From NCBI RefSeq assembly GCF_900141985.1, contig NZ_FQZK01000010.1, positions 124,001 through 188,000 of the forward strand: 64,000 bases of DNA, in the 5' to 3' direction. Both the position numbers and the translations under genes were made by a program. The DNA is from Nocardiopsis flavescens (lineage in GTDB: Bacteria; Actinomycetota; Actinomycetes; Streptosporangiales; Streptosporangiaceae). Shown in pieces: positions 54,937 through 62,410 of this stretch; the first letter of the stretch is position 1, and each line of letters begins with the position of its first letter. The notes under the pieces are model-generated. The model was given only the letters and a program-made list of their open reading frames with translations. It was not told the origin of the DNA and searched no databases.

Positions 54937-55614
54937 ATGGCACGGACCGGCACGGCGCGGGCGGGCGCACCCTCCTGGCCGGAGCTCGCGGCCTCCGACC
55001 CGATGCGGGCCCTGGAGGAGTTCGCCGCCGGCTGGTACCCGGCCGAGCGGCCCCCGGGCACCGGGGCGTATCCGGGGCTGCCCGGCCCCCTGGCCCGGTT
55101 CCACCGGTTGGCCGCGGCCCGGCCGCGGCTCCTGGGCGGGCAGAACCGCCTGCTCCCGCCACACGGATCCGGCGGCGGCGCCGTGCACGTGCTGGGCGAG
55201 GAGAACCAGGGGGTGTTCTCGTGGGAGCTGCGGCGCACGGCGGAGGGGTTCGGGGACGACCCGGTCGTGTGGTTCTCCGTGGAGGGCGAGGAGCCCGTCG
55301 CCGAGCAGGAGCCGCTGAGCGGCTTCCTGCTGCAGTTCGCGCTCTACGAGGCGGCCGTCTGCTCCGGGTACGGCGCCTGCGCGTCCGCCGTCCCGGCGGC
55401 GCAGGCGGACGCCGTGACGGGGGCGCTGGCCCCGGTCCCGCTGCGGCCCTTCCTCGCCCCCTGGATGCCCACCCTCCTCTACGCCGGCCAGGACCTGGTG
55501 GTCTCGGTCTCCGCCTCGGGCGCGCTGTTCGACGTGTGGGCGGGCGCCGCGCACCCGGGTGCGCTCTCGGCCCTGCGGGACCTCCCCCTCGCCTGGGACC
55601 GGTTCGACGGGTAG
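54937..55614 (+). CDS. Hypothetical protein, possible SUKH/SMI1-like fold
   Basis: This 225-aa soluble protein contains YPGLPGPLARFHRLAAARPRL, LGEENQGVFSWEL, DPVVWFSVEGEE and EPLSGFLLQFALYEAAV in that order. This layout resembles SUKH (SMI1/KNR4) proteins, some of which are immunity proteins against nuclease toxins. The resemblance is by pattern only and no toxin gene is adjacent. ATG at 54937 has GGAAGGA 6 nt upstream; an open frame from 54856 would run through the ArsR operator. Its stop lies 1 bp from the convergent membrane gene. Confidence 0.65.
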   Translation: MARTGTARAGAPSWPELAASDPMRALEEFAAGWYPAERPPGTGAYPGLPGPLARFHRLAAARPRLLGGQNRLLPPHGSGGGAVHVLGEENQGVFSWELRRTAEGFGDDPVVWFSVEGEEPVAEQEPLSGFLLQFALYEAAVCSGYGACASAVPAAQADAVTGALAPVPLRPFLAPWMPTLLYAGQDLVVSVSASGALFDVWAGAAHPGALSALRDLPLAWDRFDG

Positions 55615-55615
55615 G

Positions 55616-56005
55616 TCAGCCGGCCAGCAGCAGGACACCGCCGGTGAGCAGGGCCGCCGCCTTGAGCACCTCCAACACCACGTACACCAGGTGGGCGCGC
55701 GAGCGGGGCGCCTCCTCCCCCGCCAGGACAGCGTCCGAGCGCCGGTTCAGCCCGGGGCGCACCGCCAGCAGCTGGACCGCCAGCACCCCCGCCGCCGCCA
55801 GGGCCGGGACCGGGACCGGCACCGCCCCCAAGAGCGCGACGGCCACCAGAACCGCGGCGAACACCGCCTCGACCCCGTTGAGCGCCCGGAACACCAGCCT
55901 GCCGATCCCCAGCCCGACGCGCACCGTCACCCCCGGCGCGCGGAACTTGAGCGGCGCCTCCAGGAACGAGACGGCCAGCACCATCCCCAGCCACACGAAC
56001 ACCAC
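55616..56005 (-). CDS. Four-helix membrane protein, 129 aa
   Basis: This is a hydrophobic protein with about four helices. The N-terminus WLGMVLAVSFLEAPLKFRAPGVTVRVGLGIGRLVFRALN is highly characteristic of an uncharacterised actinobacterial family. A helix rich in Val/Ala follows, then a loop (RPGLNRRSDAVLAGEE) and a last helix. No function is known. The GTG at 56005 is the first start codon before the first helix; its ribosome binding site is poor (GGAGG 14 nt upstream). The true start may be a few residues off. Confidence 0.65.
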   Translation of the reverse strand: MVFVWLGMVLAVSFLEAPLKFRAPGVTVRVGLGIGRLVFRALNGVEAVFAAVLVAVALLGAVPVPVPALAAAGVLAVQLLAVRPGLNRRSDAVLAGEEAPRSRAHLVYVVLEVLKAAALLTGGVLLLAG

Positions 56006-56202
56006 CGCGGTGGCGACCGCCTCCGCCCCCCCATGACCGCGCCCCTTCCCGTCCCGGCTCCGCGGGGCCAGGCTAGCGACCCGGCCCGGGCGCGGGCCGG
56101 TGCCGAAGGTCCCCGGGCCGGGCCTCCTCCCGGCAGGAGGCCCGGCCCCCTCCCCTGCGAGGGACCCCGCCGCGGTCGTCCCCCTCCGCCCCCGGCGAGG
56201 TG

Positions 56203-57003
56203 TCAGGCGCCGTCGGCCAGGTGGATGCCCAGGTCCGTGCGGCCGGGCAGCAGGTCCTCCCGCAGCGCGCGCGTGCCCTGGTAGTCGCCGTCGCTCAGGC
56301 GCCGGAACCGCTGCGGGGTCTGCGCGTCGATGCCCTTGAGCCGGTCGAGCAGCCGCCCGGTCTCCCGGTCGGCGCCCTCCGCGCCCAGGCCGTCGGCGTC
56401 GTGGACCACGTGCAGGTCCAGCACGTCGATGCCGACGTACCACAGGACGCCGTGGGTCAGCGGGAAGAGCAGGGAGTCGATGTCACCGCTGATCCCCCGG
56501 CTGCCGATGGAGCGGTCGTCCTCTCCGGCCGTCACCACGACGAGCGCCCTGCGCCCGACCAGCCCGCCGTCGCCGTAGCGGCGGGGGACGCCCAGCTCGG
56601 GGTCGAGGTCGCCGTAGGCGAACCCCTCGGTCAGCACCCGGTCGAACCAGCCCTTCAGGATCGCCGGGGGGCCGTACCACCAGAGCGGGAACTGCAGGAC
56701 GAGCAGTTCCGCGGCGGCCAGCTTGGCCTGCTCCTCCCGCACGTCCGGGGCGGCCCGGCCGGCGGCGAGCGCCTGCCCGGCCAGCGCCGCGATGTTCCCC
56801 GGGCGGCCCGCGGGCTCCCCGAAGTCGCGCTCGCCGAGCACGGGGTCGAAGCCCTGGGCGTACAGGTCCGACGTCGCCACCTCGTACTCCTGGGACAGCG
56901 CCTCGGTCCCGGCCCGGAAGAGGCGGTCGTTCAGCGAGCCCCGGCGCGGGTGGGCGTGCACCCACAGGGCGGTGCGGGGCTGCGGCGGATGGATGATCGT
57001 CAT
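56203..57003 (-). CDS. NAD(P)H oxidoreductase of the flavodoxin-like fold (NQO1/MdaB/KefF type)
   Basis: This 266-aa quinone or xenobiotic reductase-like protein shows ALWVHAHPRRGSLNDRLF for the FMN phosphate site. It also has LVLQFPLWWYGPPAILKGWFDRVLTEGFAY and the FMN ring loop. These flavoenzymes reduce quinones with NAD(P)H in two-electron steps. ATG at 57003 has GAAGG about 8 nt upstream. It is divergent from an AraC regulator 113 bp away, a typical regulator-target pair. Confidence 0.87.
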   Translation of the reverse strand: MTIIHPPQPRTALWVHAHPRRGSLNDRLFRAGTEALSQEYEVATSDLYAQGFDPVLGERDFGEPAGRPGNIAALAGQALAAGRAAPDVREEQAKLAAAELLVLQFPLWWYGPPAILKGWFDRVLTEGFAYGDLDPELGVPRRYGDGGLVGRRALVVVTAGEDDRSIGSRGISGDIDSLLFPLTHGVLWYVGIDVLDLHVVHDADGLGAEGADRETGRLLDRLKGIDAQTPQRFRRLSDGDYQGTRALREDLLPGRTDLGIHLADGA

Positions 57004-57103
57004 GGGCCACCTTCTCGTGCTCGGACCGGCTGGTCGGACCCATTCAAGCGCGCGGGGGTGAGACGTTGAATATCCGAACGGCTCAACCGGATACGCCATC
57101 GTC

Positions 57104-57109
57104 TAAGCT
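57104..57109 (+). promoter_or_regulatory. -10 element of a leaderless araC-type promoter
   Basis: TAAGCT ends exactly 6 nt before the ATG at 57116, without a Shine-Dalgarno sequence. Confidence 0.5.
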
Positions 57110-57115
57110 GGCGGC

Positions 57116-58063
57116 ATGGACACTCTGACGGAGGTGCTGACGCACATCCGCTCCGCGGGGGCGCTGCTCGGCCGCAACCTCATGTCCCCGCCGTGGACGG
57201 TGCGGTTCGACGAGGGCGCGTCGATGACCCTGGTCACGATGCTGCGCGGTGACGGCTGGATCGTTCCGGAGGGGGAGGCCCCGGTCCGCCTGGGCAACCG
57301 CGACCTGGCGATCGTGACCGGCGCCCGACCGTTCGACGTCTCCAGCGACGCCGGGGGGCGGGCCGCACCCCTGTACGTCGCGACGGAGGCGGGCGTGTGC
57401 ACCGACGAGGCGGGCAACGTCCTCTCCGACGAGAGCATCGTCCTGGGCGTGCGGACCTGCGGCACGCGCCTGGACGCCGAGCACGCGCTGCTCACCGGCT
57501 CCTACACCGCCACGGGGCGGGTGGCCGACCACCTGCTGGGCGCCCTGCCGCGGGTCCTGGTGGTCCCGCACGGGCTGCGCCGGTCGGCTCCGCTGGAGCT
57601 CCTGGAGACGGAGATCGCCCGGGACGAGCCCGGTCAGCAGGCGATGCTCGACCGGCTCCTGGACCTGGTGCTGGTCGGCACCCTGCGCGACTGGTTCGCG
57701 CTCCCGGAGGCGTCCGCGCCGCGCTGGTACCGGGCGGCGGCCGACCCCGTGGTGGGTCCGGCGCTCAGCGCGATGCACGAGGAGCCGGGCCGCCCGTGGA
57801 CCGTGGGCTCGCTGGCGGACGAGGCGCGGGTGTCGCGGGCGACGTTCGCCCGCAGGTTCGCCGAGCTGATGGGCGAGCCGCCGATCGCCTACCTCACCGG
57901 TTGGCGCCTGTGCCTGGCCTACGACCTGCTCAAGCGCGACGACGACACCCTCGCCTCGATCGCCCGCCGCGTCGGCTACTCCAGCGCCTACGCCCTCAGC
58001 GCGGCCTTCACCAGGGAGTACGGCATCCGCCCCAGCCACCACCGCGCCCTCGCCCACACCTGA
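57116..58063 (+). CDS. AraC family transcriptional regulator
   Basis: This 315-aa protein has an N-terminal cupin-type sensing domain (about 15-180; the AraC_binding_2/cupin_6 layout). The C-terminal double helix-turn-helix (about 205-312) is WTVGSLADEARVSRATFARRF and DTLASIARRVGYSSAYALSAAFTREYG. It probably activates the divergent NAD(P)H oxidoreductase in response to a small molecule such as a quinone. An ATTCAA/TTGAAT inverted repeat (57042-57047 with 57066-57071) in the gap could be its site, though the 18-bp spacer is wide. The start is supported by a TAAGCT hexamer 6 nt upstream. Confidence 0.9.
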   Translation: MDTLTEVLTHIRSAGALLGRNLMSPPWTVRFDEGASMTLVTMLRGDGWIVPEGEAPVRLGNRDLAIVTGARPFDVSSDAGGRAAPLYVATEAGVCTDEAGNVLSDESIVLGVRTCGTRLDAEHALLTGSYTATGRVADHLLGALPRVLVVPHGLRRSAPLELLETEIARDEPGQQAMLDRLLDLVLVGTLRDWFALPEASAPRWYRAAADPVVGPALSAMHEEPGRPWTVGSLADEARVSRATFARRFAELMGEPPIAYLTGWRLCLAYDLLKRDDDTLASIARRVGYSSAYALSAAFTREYGIRPSHHRALAHT

Positions 58064-58679
58064 TCCGAGGCCCTCCGGCAACGGCCCCCGAAGAACCTCC
58101 CGAAGGCCACCGGGCAAGACCGTCCCAGAGCCGAGTGGGCCTGGGGCAACGCAACCACAACCCCCGGGGCGAAGCCCCGCGTCGTGAGAGAGCGCCCCGC
58201 CCCGCCGATCACCACGACACCGGCCCCAGGGGCAACGCGGAGACTTCGGGGACCTCCCCCGGCAGGAATGACGAAACGCCCACGCGAGGCGGGCGAAGGC
58301 CGCCGGGCCAGGGCGTCCCGCACACGACACAAGAGAACCCCGGAAGAACAGCCCCGACACCCGCGACCCCGACCCCAGGGGGTCACCTCGGGGGGTTCGG
58401 GGGGTCTCCCCCCGGCAGACACAACGAAGACGACCCCGCGAGCGCGTTCACGCGCGAGCCAGGTCGTCCCAGAGCCGAGTGGGCCTGAGGCAACGCAACC
58501 ACAACCCCCGGGGCGAAGCCCCCGCGTCGTGAGAGAGTACCCCGCCCACCCCACCGACACCCGCGACCCCGGCCGCAGGGGGTCACCTCGGGGGGTTCGG
58601 GGGGTCTCCCCCCGGCAGACACAACGAAGACGACCCCGCGAGCGCGTTCACGCGCGAGCGGGGTCGTCCCAGAGTCGAG
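58064..58679. repeat. 200-bp tandem repeats ending at tRNA-Ala
   Basis: Unit A (58356-58555) and partial unit B (58556-58679, 124 bp) repeat with a period of exactly 200 bp and near identity. A more diverged copy of the same elements lies at about 58121-58340, offset by about 344 bp for the shared CGTCCCAGAG block. Each unit holds several G/C hairpins. Unit B stops at the tRNA 3' end. The open frames across this region (for example 57988-58560 minus) give repetitive Gly/Arg/Pro-rich products and are not genes. Confidence 0.85.
58629..58668 (-). terminator. tRNA-Ala terminator within the repeat unit
   Basis: GACGACCCCGC (58629-58639) pairs with its complement (58658-58668), and GCGCG/CGCGC (58642-58646 with 58651-58655) continues the stem around TTCA. 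It starts 12 nt after the tRNA 3' end in the direction of transcription. In repeat unit A the corresponding right arm is mutated. Confidence 0.7.
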
Positions 58680-58752
58680 TGGAGCTATGGGGATTCGAAC
58701 CCCAGACCTCCTCCATGCCATGGAGGCGCGCTACCAACTGCGCCATAGCCCC
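58680..58752 (-). tRNA. tRNA-Ala (anticodon GGC)
   Basis: This 73-nt tRNA folds normally: acceptor GGGGCTA/TAGCTCC with one G-T pair, anticodon stem CCTCC/GGAGG with loop ATGGCAT giving anticodon GGC, and T-loop GTTCGAAT. The discriminator is A, and the terminal CCA is not encoded (CTC follows). Confidence 0.95.
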
Positions 58753-58824
58753 TGGTGGGTGTCGCGCGGTCGTGGCCGCCGACGGTGTCGAGTCTATCGG
58801 ATTCGGGAGGCCGTCGTGACCCCG

Positions 58825-58860
58825 CGCGGTGTCGGGCGGCCCACACCGCCCGACACCGCG
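58825..58860 (-). terminator. Terminator of the ECF transporter operon
   Basis: A perfect 15-bp stem (58825-58839 with 58846-58860) closes a 6-nt loop, 3 nt after the ecfT stop codon. Confidence 0.85.
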
Positions 58861-58863
58861 GAC

Positions 58864-59718
58864 TCAGCCCGGCTGCACGGGCAGCGGGTGGGCCCGGCCG
58901 AGGGCGAAGCAGGCGGCGACCAGCAGCACGGTGACCGCGATGAGCAGCACGTCCCACCGGTCCGCCCGCAGGTGGGCGAGGCGGATGCGGCGCCCCGCCG
59001 GGTGTTCGGCGGCGTACGTGAACCCCTTGGTCTCCAGGGCCTCGACGGTGGTGCGGGTGCGCTTGGCGGTGTTGAGCATGAGCGGGTAGAACGCCGCCAC
59101 GACCGTGGTCCCCACCCGCACCACCGCCCGCCATCCGAGGAACCCCGGCGGGGGCGGCGGTGCCGCGCGCAGCCGGTACCCGTCGACGACGGTGTGGAAC
59201 TCCTCCATGAGCACCGGCAGCATCCGGTACCCGTAGCTGACGCCGAACGCGACCATGGCGGGCGCGTGCAGCGCCAGCAGGGCGTCGGACAGCTTCTCGG
59301 GGTCCAGCGACACGAAGGCCGCCATGCTGGCGAGGCTGACGGTGGCGAGTTTGAGCGTCAGCTCCGCCAGGGCCAGCACGGTGCCCAGGTCGCCGCCGAA
59401 GAACCAGGAAGCGATCAGCAGGTATCCGCTCTCCAGCACGAACCCGAAGACGAACAGCCCGAGGATGAGCGGCCCGACCCGGCTGAGCACGACGGCGGCC
59501 GCGCACACCAGGAACAGTCCCGTGAGCACCGTGAGGTCGTGGGTGAGCCAGGGCACCACGGCGAAGACCAGGTACCACCCGAGGACGAACCGGGGGTCGC
59601 GGGAGGCCAGCAGCCCGCCGCGGGTGGCGTAGGCGGTACGCAGGAGTTCGAGTTTGACCCACTCGACGGAGAGGGTGTCCCTCTCCCTGCGGTCCCGGGT
59701 CCGTTCAGCGGCGGCCAT
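58864..59718 (-). CDS. ecfT: ECF transporter transmembrane subunit EcfT
   Basis: This 284-aa integral membrane protein has five or six predicted helices (FVLGWYLVFAVVPWL, VLTGLFLVCAAAVVL, ILGLFVFGFVLES and others). The coupling region of EcfT proteins is visible in YRMLPVLMEEFHTVVDGYRLRA and TRTTVEALETKGF (the paired Ala-Arg-Gly type motifs are degenerate). EcfT links the substrate-binding S component to the two ATPases. Its start overlaps the ATPase gene by 14 bp, consistent with one operon. Confidence 0.87.
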   Translation of the reverse strand: MAAAERTRDRRERDTLSVEWVKLELLRTAYATRGGLLASRDPRFVLGWYLVFAVVPWLTHDLTVLTGLFLVCAAAVVLSRVGPLILGLFVFGFVLESGYLLIASWFFGGDLGTVLALAELTLKLATVSLASMAAFVSLDPEKLSDALLALHAPAMVAFGVSYGYRMLPVLMEEFHTVVDGYRLRAAPPPPPGFLGWRAVVRVGTTVVAAFYPLMLNTAKRTRTTVEALETKGFTYAAEHPAGRRIRLAHLRADRWDVLLIAVTVLLVAACFALGRAHPLPVQPG

Positions 59719-61429
59719 CGGCGGCCCTCCGTCCGGTGGTGGCGGGTCCGCGGCCGAGGAGTTCGGCCACGGACAGCGGCGGCGGTTCCAGGCCCAGCTC
59801 CAGGCCGAGCCGCACGACCTGGGGCGGGACGAGGCCGGCGGCGGCCATGAGGCCGGGGTCGGCGAAGAGCGCCGCGGGGTCGGTGTCGGCGACGACCCGG
59901 CCGCCGTCCAGGACCAGGACGCGCTGCGCCCAGGTGGCGACCAGGTGCATGTCGTGGGTGGCGACGACGGTGCAGCGGATGGTGTCGGCGAGCGCGTCGA
60001 GCATGGCGATGACGGCGTCGCGGCTGGCGGTGTCCAGGCTGGAGGTGGGCTCGTCGAGCAGCAGCAGGGCGGGGCGCACGGCCAGCCCGATGCCCAGGGT
60101 GGCCCGGCGCTGCTGGCCGCCGGACAGGAGCCGCCCGTCGCGGTCGGCGAGGCCGGCCAGCCGGATGCGCTCCAGGACGGTGTCCACGAGGCGGTCGGTG
60201 TCGGGGACGCCGCGCGCCCGGGGGAACATCGCGATGTCCTCGCGCACGCTGTCCTTGAGGAACATCTGCTCGGGACGCTGGTAGAGGTGGCAGACCCGGT
60301 CGGCGAGGTCGGCGGGCCGCACGGCGCGGGTGTCGGTGCCCTCCACGCGGACGGTGCCCGAACGGGGCACCTTCAGGCCGGTGAGCAGGCGCAGCAGGGT
60401 GGACTTGCCCGCCCCGTTGCCCCCCACCAGGGCGACGCGCTCGCCGGAGCGCAGGGTGAGGTCGATGCCGCGCAGCACGGGGGTGAGGCCGCCGCCGACC
60501 TCGCGGTAGCCGTGGTGGACGCCGGCGAGTTCGGCGACGGCCTCGCCGGGCGGCGGTGCCGGCCGGGCGGGGGCGGCCCCGCCCAGGGGGGTCCCGGCGA
60601 GTGCGCGGGCGGCCTCGGGGACGGTGAGCGGAACGGGTGCGCCGGGGACCAGGGCGCGCACGGCCTGCGCGATCTGCGGCGCGGGGATGCCGTGCCGGTC
60701 GAGTTCGTCGTGCCGTTCCAGGGCCTCGCGCACCGGCAGGTGCCACACCGGCGCCCCGTCGGCCATGAGGACCACCGAGCGGGCGTAGCGGGCGACGAAC
60801 TCGGCGTGGTGCTCGATGACGACGACGGTGGTGCCGAGCCGGGCGTTGAGGTCGGTGAGCGCCTCGTAGATCCGCTCGGCCCGGGCGGGGTCGAGTTCGG
60901 CGACGGGCTCGTCCACGACGACGACCTCGGGACGCAGCGCCAGCACGCTGGCCAGGGCCACCAGGTGCTGCTGCCCGCCGGACAGCTGCCAGGTGAACCG
61001 GTCGGCGAGGTGGGCGACACCGAGCAGCTCCATGGCCTCCTCGGTGCGCTCGGCGTGGTCGTCGAGCCCGAAGTTGACGGGGGCGAAGGACACCTCGTCG
61101 CGGACGGTGGGCCGCACCAGCTGGTTGCCGAAGTCCTGGTAGACGTAGCCGACCAGGTGGGACAGGGCGGCCACGGAGGCGGTGCGGGTGTCGGTCCCGC
61201 ACACCCGCACGGTGCCCTCGAAGGAGCCCGACCAGTAGTGCGGGACGAGGCCGTTGAAGGTCTTGCACAGGGTGGTCTTGCCGGAGCCGTTGCCGCCGAT
61301 GACGGCGGTGATGTCGCCGCGCTCGACGCGCAGGTCGACGCCGGTGAGGGTGTCGGCGCCGGCTCCCGGATAGCGGAAGCGCAGCCCCTGGATCTCGACG
61401 GCGGGCGCGCCGGGGTCTCCGCCGCTCAC
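59705..61429 (-). CDS. ECF transporter double ATPase (EcfA-EcfA' fusion)
   Basis: This 574-aa protein has two ABC ATPase domains. The first (about 10-235) has Walker A GGNGSGKTT, signature LSGGQQHLVAL and Walker B VVVVDEPVAELD. The second (about 300-530) has GGNGAGKST, LSGGQQRRATL and LLLLDEPTSSLD. Fused EcfA pairs are common in actinobacteria. The first switch histidine follows TTVVVIEHH; the second is in VVATHDMH. GTG at 61429 overlaps the S-component stop in GTGA. ATP hydrolysis drives toppling of the S component. Confidence 0.92.
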   Translation of the reverse strand: MSGGDPGAPAVEIQGLRFRYPGAGADTLTGVDLRVERGDITAVIGGNGSGKTTLCKTFNGLVPHYWSGSFEGTVRVCGTDTRTASVAALSHLVGYVYQDFGNQLVRPTVRDEVSFAPVNFGLDDHAERTEEAMELLGVAHLADRFTWQLSGGQQHLVALASVLALRPEVVVVDEPVAELDPARAERIYEALTDLNARLGTTVVVIEHHAEFVARYARSVVLMADGAPVWHLPVREALERHDELDRHGIPAPQIAQAVRALVPGAPVPLTVPEAARALAGTPLGGAAPARPAPPPGEAVAELAGVHHGYREVGGGLTPVLRGIDLTLRSGERVALVGGNGAGKSTLLRLLTGLKVPRSGTVRVEGTDTRAVRPADLADRVCHLYQRPEQMFLKDSVREDIAMFPRARGVPDTDRLVDTVLERIRLAGLADRDGRLLSGGQQRRATLGIGLAVRPALLLLDEPTSSLDTASRDAVIAMLDALADTIRCTVVATHDMHLVATWAQRVLVLDGGRVVADTDPAALFADPGLMAAAGLVPPQVVRLGLELGLEPPPLSVAELLGRGPATTGRRAADGRR

Positions 61430-62358
61430 CGCTCCTCCCCCGTGCCGTCCGCGCCGCCGGCGCCCTGGGCGGCGCGCTCGCGGCGGGAGTGGACGACGAA
61501 CCGGACGGCCATGACCAGGGCGGCCAGCACGATGACCGCGGCCGAGACCCCGATCCACAGGAACCGCTGCCCGTACAGGTCGATGAAGTCGGGCTGCCAC
61601 ACCCCGAAGTTGTCGAAGATCTCCGAGGTGAACGCGGCGATCATCGACACGAACGTCAGCACCAGGGCCAGCAGCAGGAACGCGCCGGTGCCGCGTTCGG
61701 CCAGGGCGTGCGGGCGGGCGGGGTCGCGCGGCGCCAGCCCGAGCAGGGGCTCGATCTTGCCGTACAGCCGGGGTGCGAGGGCCATGGCGGGCAGGGCCCC
61801 GAAGAGGACGCCGCTGATGAGCAGCGCGGTGGTGAGGCCGACGGCCTCCAGCAGCAGGACGGACTCGGGCAGGCCGGGCACGAACTCGGCGTCCTCGACA
61901 CCGACCATGACCTTGCCGATGTCGACGACGGCCGACAGCAGCTTGTCGACGAACACGACGGTGACCCCGGCCAGGAACAGCTGGCCGCGGCGGCGCGGGT
62001 CCCGGACCAGGCACCCGGCGATGTAGACCCCCAGGAACATCTGGAGGTAGCCCTCCAGCTCCCCGATTCCGGAGAAGTCGCCCATGAGCAGGTCGACGAA
62101 GACGATCTCGCCGAGCGGGGCTCCCAGGGCGGCGTAGAGGGGGTGGAAGAGGGAGGCCATGACCACCGGGACGAACGCCAGGTAGGACACGGACAGCTCG
62201 ACGGGGCCGAGCCGGACCTCGGGCAGGACCTCGGTGATGATGTTCGCGAGACCGAACAGCGTCATCGAGAGCACGAAGATCATGAGCTTCTGCCCGGAGT
62301 TGAGCGCGGGGGTCCGGGACGGTTCCCGGACGTCGGCGGGCTGGGGGGAGGCGGCCAT
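61426..62358 (-). CDS. ECF transporter S component (substrate-binding membrane protein)
   Basis: This 310-aa protein, longer than the usual 170-220 aa, has about seven or eight helices. The N-terminal helix is LMIFVLSMTLFGLANIITEVL, followed by VELSVSYLAFVPVVMASLF and the S-component signature FHPLYAALGAPLGEIVFVDLLMGD. Two extra C-terminal helices precede a polar tail. The high-affinity S component decides the substrate, which I cannot name; vitamins, metals and other micronutrients are the usual range. It is cotranscribed with the tandem HAD gene upstream (52-bp gap), ATPases and EcfT. Confidence 0.85.
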   Translation of the reverse strand: MAASPQPADVREPSRTPALNSGQKLMIFVLSMTLFGLANIITEVLPEVRLGPVELSVSYLAFVPVVMASLFHPLYAALGAPLGEIVFVDLLMGDFSGIGELEGYLQMFLGVYIAGCLVRDPRRRGQLFLAGVTVVFVDKLLSAVVDIGKVMVGVEDAEFVPGLPESVLLLEAVGLTTALLISGVLFGALPAMALAPRLYGKIEPLLGLAPRDPARPHALAERGTGAFLLLALVLTFVSMIAAFTSEIFDNFGVWQPDFIDLYGQRFLWIGVSAAVIVLAALVMAVRFVVHSRRERAAQGAGGADGTGEER

Positions 62359-62410
62359 CGCGGGTCGACCTTTCGGAGAGGGGGATGGGGAGGCGGGGTG
62401 CGGGGACCGC

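Noticed and set aside
57988-58560. Protein-coding gene on the minus strand across the repeats
   Set aside because: The product is internally repetitive Gly/Arg/Pro-rich sequence that follows the DNA repeat and overlaps the AraC gene, with no ribosome binding site.
58064-58679. CRISPR array
   Set aside because: The repeat period is 200 bp with near-identical whole units. There are no short repeats with unique spacers and no cas genes.
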